From the NCBI GenBank assembly GCA_036898135.1, contig CM072512.1, positions 18,845,118 to 18,909,117 on the forward strand: 64,000 bases of DNA, read 5' to 3'. Origin of the DNA: Oncomelania hupensis. Taxonomy: Eukaryota > Mollusca > Gastropoda > Littorinimorpha > Pomatiopsidae. Positions 57,469-64,000 of this stretch are shown here, one piece after another. The translations under genes and the position numbers were made by a program. Each line of letters opens with the position of its first letter. Position 1 is the stretch's first letter. Below the pieces are notes generated by a model that did not search any database, was not told the DNA's origin, and worked only from the letters and a program-made list of their open reading frames with translations.

Positions 57469-57891
57469 GCTATCCGTTTAAATGCGATTTTCTGAATGTG
57501 ACACTTTCTGCTGGCCTTGCTTTTACCGTAACATAGCAATTTTTTCATGCGCTGATGCCTTAACTAAAGCTGACATACCACTAAAGTGTTTCCACCCCCA
57601 CCCCTCACTCCGCCCTCCCTTCCCCGCTGCATTAAGTGGGGGTACTCTTATTGGCTTCCGAGAGAAGGGCCGCTAAAACTGGGCAGAAAACGAGATGAAG
57701 TGGCAGCCAAGAGGCTGAGGACCCGAGAAGAGCAAGCTCAAGGTCCGTAGGGCTGTCTAGGTTGCCTTGTTGTAAGGGTAGCCAAGTGTTAGTCTTGATT
57801 AGTAGGTCCCTTTTTTTTCTTTTCACCTCTCTTCTCTGCTCTGTCCAGTATATAACTTTTACTTATGAACATAAAAAGAAAAAAAAGAAAG
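57469..57891. other. Non-coding stretch
   Basis: No supported features. A-rich patch at about 57873-57896 adjoins the SINE. Confidence 0.5.
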
Positions 57892-58061
57892 AAAGAGATT
57901 ACTCATATAACGCACTTATAAGCTCAGAGAGCTTCTCAAAGCGCTGGCCACTACTATCCAGCAATCACAAAATAGTTTGCTGAAGTCAGAATTCGAACCC
58001 ACGTCGCCCGAGACGCGCGTACACAAGTCGAGCGCTCTGACGACTGAGCTATCCCTACCGC
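57892..58061 (-). mobile_element. tRNA-derived SINE, family D, copy 2
   Basis: Same structure as 52088-52260: minus-strand head with GGGATAGCTCAGTCG and GTGGGTTCGAATTC, body TTTTGTGATTGCTGGATAG and tail GTGCGTTATATGAGTAATC. Differs by scattered substitutions. Confidence 0.87.
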
Positions 58062-58544
58062 AACGTAAGCAATGTATTCTTTTATAAAATAGTCTTTAGA
58101 AACATTTCTCCAAGTTTAATGTTCTGCTGTACATGATGCTAAACATTCGGTAGTAATCAGTAGGTGTGAAATAAGCAACATCGAACGACCCGAGGACTGT
58201 ATAAATCTTAAACATTCCTCTTTTAAATCATCGTAAGGAAATTCCCTCTGGCTCATAATCTTTCTTTCTTTACATATAAAGGAGACGCTGCTCCGATTTT
58301 CCAAACCTCGCGGGAAAGAAGAAATAACAGTAGAGAAGACGGTTTAAAAAGGTTTCTGAAGATACCAAGACGACAGGAGGGAGGTTTAAAAAAAAGTTTA
58401 AGCGGATAGTGTGTCAACATGGATGATGCATGCTGCACCTAGGGCAGATTGATCATCTGAGGCCTACAGAGTATCCTACTCTTCATTCCTTCACACCGAG
58501 TATCGGAGGCCACCTTAACTTGATCTTGAAATAGAAACAAAGCA
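58062..58544. other. Non-coding stretch
   Basis: No supported features. Confidence 0.5.
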
Positions 58545-58945
58545 TGCAGAGTTGTTGTGATGCATGGCAGGAGGTGCTACAGAAGACTTCTGGACATTTC
58601 CTATACCCAGCACATCATCAACGACGAAGTCCCACAGACCACCACGCAAGCCATTGGACAACACGATGACTTGCTCACAATGGTGAAGAAACGGAAACTC
58701 CGATGGTATGGCCATGTCACTAAAGCATCAGGCCTTGCAAAGACCACCCTGCAAGGCACGGTACAAGAAGGCAGAAGGAGAGGGAGACAAAAAAATAGGT
58801 GGGAAGACAACATTCGAGATTGGACAGGTTTGAAACTGAGGGTTGCTGAGGACAGAGAAAGATGGAGTTCCCTGGTTATACAATCATCTGTGGTGCCCCA
58901 ACGACTTTCGAGTTACGGGATAGGACATGGAAGGATACGGTAGTA
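58545..58945 (+). mobile_element. RTE LINE 3' end, plus strand
   Basis: Open frame 58557-58943 encodes the RTE C-terminus: GRRCYRRLLDISYTQHI, then KRKLRWYGHVTKASG, EGRRRGRQKNRWEDNIR and VVPQRLSSYGIG. It corresponds to about 3361-3750 of the intact copy, followed by GGGATAGGACATGGAAGGATA, a diverged tail. It is strongly 5'-truncated, and a few codons are missing before RVAEDRERW. Confidence 0.92.
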
Positions 58946-59608
58946 GGGCAGGAGATGTTGCTCCACTGTGTTGATTGGGCGCAGCATGTCGTATGATGGA
59001 GACAGTCGCTGGATGTAAAACTAAGAAATGTAAACTATCAAGAAACAAGCTGTTTTCTTGTATGTTAGATGTTCTGCATGATCCTATGCTTTCCCCCTAA
59101 TTTAGGCTTCACATCACGTAACGTTGCACAGCAAAACAAACCCATAGGCAAGCATAACTTGAAAACGAAAAGTACAGTAGATCAAGTTCTTCATGTTTTT
59201 CATTCATTTAACATTAAACCGCAGACACCAAAAATACACCACATAAGCTATAATGCTCGCTCCTACTTTTGGTTTTAACACTTTAACGCTAAAAGAACGT
59301 ACGATTTTTATTCGCAGCAGAAAGTTAACAGATGCGACAGTGAACAGACCTTTCAGTTGATTGATAAAACCCCCTTTTCCTACCTACCCCTCTGCCACTG
59401 CTCAGTCTACTCGACGTTCCCTCTCTCTCATAACATGAAATAACATGCGAAGTTTCGTGCTAAATTTATTTGACACCGCTTAATATAAATAAGATTTTTG
59501 TTTCCTCTTTTTCAGTTAGTAAAAGTCCATTTTGAAGATGTGTACTAAACGTGTAACTCTGTGATTCTAGAACATGTGGATATTGACTGACATGATTGAT
59601 TGATTGAT
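58946..59608. other. Non-coding stretch
   Basis: No supported features. Confidence 0.5.
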
Positions 59609-59654
59609 TGTTGCTTTAGGTCCAGCGGACTCTTCCGAGCCAAATCAGGACCGG
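59609..59654 (-). repeat. Copy of 45-bp element end
   Basis: Inverted match to 11262-11307 (plus-strand ATTGCTTTAGGTCCAGCGG, then ACTCTTCCGAGCCAAATC). A GATT repeat at its left edge at about 59594-59609 takes the place of the (TAATG)n tail. Confidence 0.75.
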
Positions 59655-61365
59655 CATTGACTGACAAAAGAAGTTAAAACAGGGAAGCAAAGGAAACTAA
59701 AATTTAAGGGACGTAAACAAAGAAATTATGCGAAGAGAGGGTTTTAACAACAGACGAACTGAAGAAGAAGAGGCCGGATCACGAAGAAGAAGAAGAAGAA
59801 GGGGTGGACGAAGAAGAGAAGGAAGAAGCGTCGTAAGAGAAAAGAACGTGCTTTTCAGACGGTTGAAGAATGCAAAACAGAAGAGTAGGAAAATTGAAAG
59901 TGATAACAACTGCTGTGGCTGCTTTTCATTCCAGGCCTTTCTGTTTGGAATTCCATCATGATGCCCTCCTGCCTGTGTTTACTTAGGTTAGTAAACTAAC
60001 TAAGAGAGCGCATATTAAGCAGTAACTAGTTCTTGGCAGCCGATGCACACATCTCCTAACACTTTATCTCCTCAGGATAGCAAGAACTGTCAGTAATTCT
60101 TCGTTTCCTTAGTAAATCTAAGAAGCGCGGTGAGAGGGCGGATCTGGCAATACTTGCAAGTATTTGCAGACAGCAATGCTATACTTCTTAATAATTCTCC
60201 CGGCAGTAGCGCAGCCGTTCTTCTTCCAATGATCTTGCCTGCTGGTCGTGTACTGAAAATATTGCATCCAGGCTGGTTGCTGGCAGGTGTCAACTGAAAA
60301 CTCACCTAGTCCTTCTTGGTCAAGGAACAGGCGGCTGCCACACATTGTATCGGAACGAGGAACAACGAAGCTTAACGTCCTATTGCATCAGCGTTAAGGA
60401 CGATCACCACGTCGCCACCCTGACAATAAGGATCATCATCATCATATCAAAGATGAGATCCTACGGATCTCTTTCAGATAGTAATCATCAAGGTATCGGA
60501 ACGAAAGAAAGTAGTTTTTCCTTTATATATGCATGCGTACCAGCATAGATTTGAATACTCTTTGTAAGCGTCCAATTGATTTAAACGACTTTCCAGTAAT
60601 TTGTGTTTTGACAGTTAGTGAGGTCAGTCTTGAAAGTCAGATTTGTAATTGTTTTCTTTACAGAGAGTCTGGAAAGTAATTGGGTCTTCCTTGTTTTGGC
60701 ATAGACATGTGTGCATGTTTTTGGACCAGCATTAACAAACACTTACACAAAATCCTACACAAATCGTTGATATAGGCAATTTGTGAAGCGTACACCTATT
60801 GTCTAAACATTTTAAGTAATTCAAGAACTAGCGCACATTGCCTAACTTTATTTTAGGCGAGTACTTGAACTGACCAAAACTTTCTTCCAGATTTGCACAC
60901 ATTCTCATAAGGAACTGAACAATATTCACTACTTTCACCTGCTGAACACTTCTCACTGCACGCTGTTTACCCAGATGAACACTGCTTACCAGTGAACACT
61001 GCTCTCCCGGTGGACACCACACACACTGAATCAACTCACTACTACGAAACTAGTGAGGGTATTTAGCCATTACTAAGCGATAGCTAGTCTGTTCGTCCGG
61101 CAGAAATCCATACATTAATCAAAACTCAGTACAATTCTGTGAAGATGCTACGCCCCCTCTCCCTCACCCTCCAGTCCAACCCCTTTGTCGAATTATGACT
61201 TAGATTTACAACTTATTCCTAAACATTTTTCACAAGTTTGCGTCTGTAATTGCTTCTTATTGTCATCTTCCACCAGCTAACTTCGTGGAACGCACGTCTT
61301 AGAATCTTCATAAATCAATCAATGTTCTAAAATTAGCTATAAGACGTGTCAATTGGATCTAATAC
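59655..61365. other. Non-coding stretch with (GAA)n-rich patch
   Basis: GAA-rich triplets at about 59755-59840 create an Arg/Glu-rich open frame that is not a gene. A good splice-donor-like AG|GTGAGT on the minus strand near 60303 follows a short open segment from an ATG near 60345; this is insufficient to call an exon. Confidence 0.45.
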
Positions 61366-62949
<1,584 letters not shown>

Positions 62950-63035
62950 AGTTGATGATGGTGGTGGTGCTAGTGGTGGTAATGATGATGATGATGATGT
63001 TGATGATGATGATGATGTTGACGATGATGATAAGG
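62950..63035. repeat. (GAT)n / (GGT)n triplet repeats
   Basis: GGT-rich then GATGAT triplets with GTT and GAC interruptions. A related GAT/GAC patch lies at about 63222-63300. Confidence 0.92.
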
Positions 63036-63651
63036 TTTTTAGGTTCTTCAAAATTTAATGTCTTTACCATAGTGATATAATTGTTAAAAAAATCTAACTA
63101 AATAACATTATTAATACATGTAGCAATAAAAAAACACATAGAATACACATGTTTCTTACGCTTAATATGCATTCACAAACATTGTAACACATTTTTCTAG
63201 GTACCATAATACAGTCGATATCGGTGATGATGAAGAAGATGATAATTGATGACGACGACGACAGTGACGATAACAATAATGACGTCGGAGATGGAGAGGA
63301 TGAGCTCGACCAGGGTCAAGAATGGCTTTACTGAGTAGTATAATAATAAAGTTTCTGCTTTGGTTGCTGGTTTTAAGCTTTCAAAAGAAACAAACTAAAC
63401 TAGCAAGAACAAACTTTCTAATAACTGATCATGGCAACGCCAGACTGGGTCTGATGACAACCGAGTCATGATATCCGGCTTGTGAATTAGGTTCATTATT
63501 ACATAATTATATGGAGGAGTTGTTTACACAAAATCGTCCTGATAAAGTTAAACGATAGCATAATAGAGAACCAGTTACTGTACGGGAAGAAAAGCAACGC
63601 AGGAAACAGTAAACCCTTCATTTTATCTTTATTAATTTTACTAGTGGTTTT

Positions 63652-63675
63652 TGTACCCTGGCAAGCCAGGGTACA
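63652..63675. repeat. Near-perfect palindrome
   Basis: TGTACCCTGGC, a two-base AA centre, then GCCAGGGTACA: 11-bp arms. It could extrude a cruciform or form an RNA hairpin. Not followed by a T-run. Confidence 0.9.
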
Positions 63676-63734
63676 CAGGTTGCTGTTTAAAATGTAGACA
63701 GAGAGACAACTGTTGTCTGCGAGTTTCATTTGGA

Positions 63735-64000
63735 CGATGATACCTCCCCATATCCCCCGTGAGACCTCACCATACCCCCCCCCCCTCCGATATCTCCCCG
63801 TCCCCCCCCCATGAGGCCTCATCATACCCCCTTGATACCTCCCCGAACCCACTTGATACCTCTCCATAACCCCTTGATACCTTTCGTACCCCCCTTGTAA
63901 CCTACCTGTACCCTCCTTGATACTTCCCCGTTGATCGTTTCGCAGGTATGGATGAAAGGAATCGACCATCACCATACCCCCTTATATATACCCGTATCCC
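63735..64000. repeat. C-rich degenerate minisatellite
   Basis: Repeats of a roughly 20-bp unit built on CCCCCTTGATACCT and CCCCGTACC variants run to the right edge, with several C-runs of 7-10. The minus strand reads as G-rich sequence with G-quadruplex potential and encodes only GGYERYQG-like repeats. The array probably continues past the window. Confidence 0.85.

Noticed and set aside
59728..59961. Arg/Glu-rich open frame
   Set aside because: It is produced by a GAA-rich patch. The rest of the frame has no recognisable domain.
60090..60345. Possible first exon on minus with donor AG|GTGAGT near 60303
   Set aside because: The donor consensus is good but the coding part before it is only about 13 codons, and no downstream exon is apparent.

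Overview
The window is eukaryotic, non-bacterial DNA that is dominated by repeats. I see no operons, no dense coding and no well-supported intact host gene. It holds abundant microsatellites, several tRNA-derived SINE families, RTE-type and CR1/L2-type LINEs, a PIF/Harbinger DNA transposon, a Ty3/gypsy-related LTR retrotransposon and a decayed multi-domain gene of a kind I recall from marine invertebrate genomes. A marine invertebrate, most likely a mollusc, is my inference; no single feature proves it.

Layout. 1-3100: AT-rich non-coding DNA with a (CTT)n tract. 3105-6700: duplicated (TA)n-linked segment, then a minus-strand RTE-type LINE with an intact endonuclease-reverse transcriptase ORF of 1086 residues. 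6700-7190: MITE-like segment with a hairpin. 7235-8440: 3' end of a CR1/L2-type LINE ending in (ATT)n. 8462-9540: SINE, degenerate satellite and (CTAT)n. 10990-11605: LINE-like 3' end and SINE. 11660-13914: pseudogene of an invertebrate protein family with a FEN1/XPG-like region and a CXC cysteine tail. 13915-21760: mostly non-coding. 21762-22567: near-perfect inverted duplication of an ORF fragment enclosing a SINE. 23516-25308: PIF/Harbinger element with TIRs, a Myb/SANT-like ORF and a frameshifted transposase.

26311-35713 is the most informative region. A very young LTR retrotransposon (26679-33827; 1527-bp LTRs with only two differences seen by eye; 5-bp target duplication GCACC) lies inside an older, internally deleted RTE LINE. 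Its pol order is protease - integrase - (RT remnant) - RNase H, the Gmr1-like order rather than the usual Ty3/gypsy order. The RT fingers and palm are deleted, and RNase H is out of frame with gag-protease-integrase, so this copy looks non-autonomous despite its youth.

38521-40209: 5'-truncated LINE with one stop codon and a (TTGAC)n tail. 40210-64000: non-coding DNA with SINE copies, a second CR1/L2-type 3' end (54853-55381), a third RTE 3' end (58545-58945), (CT)n and (GAT)n tracts and a C-rich minisatellite at the right edge. Two neighbouring minus-strand open segments at 56671-57468 are the best candidates for host exons, with low confidence. The parts connect through retrotransposition: several SINE families end in a GCGCTATATAA-like tail plus (ATT)n that matches the CR1/L2-type LINE 3' ends here, which suggests the LINEs supplied their machinery.
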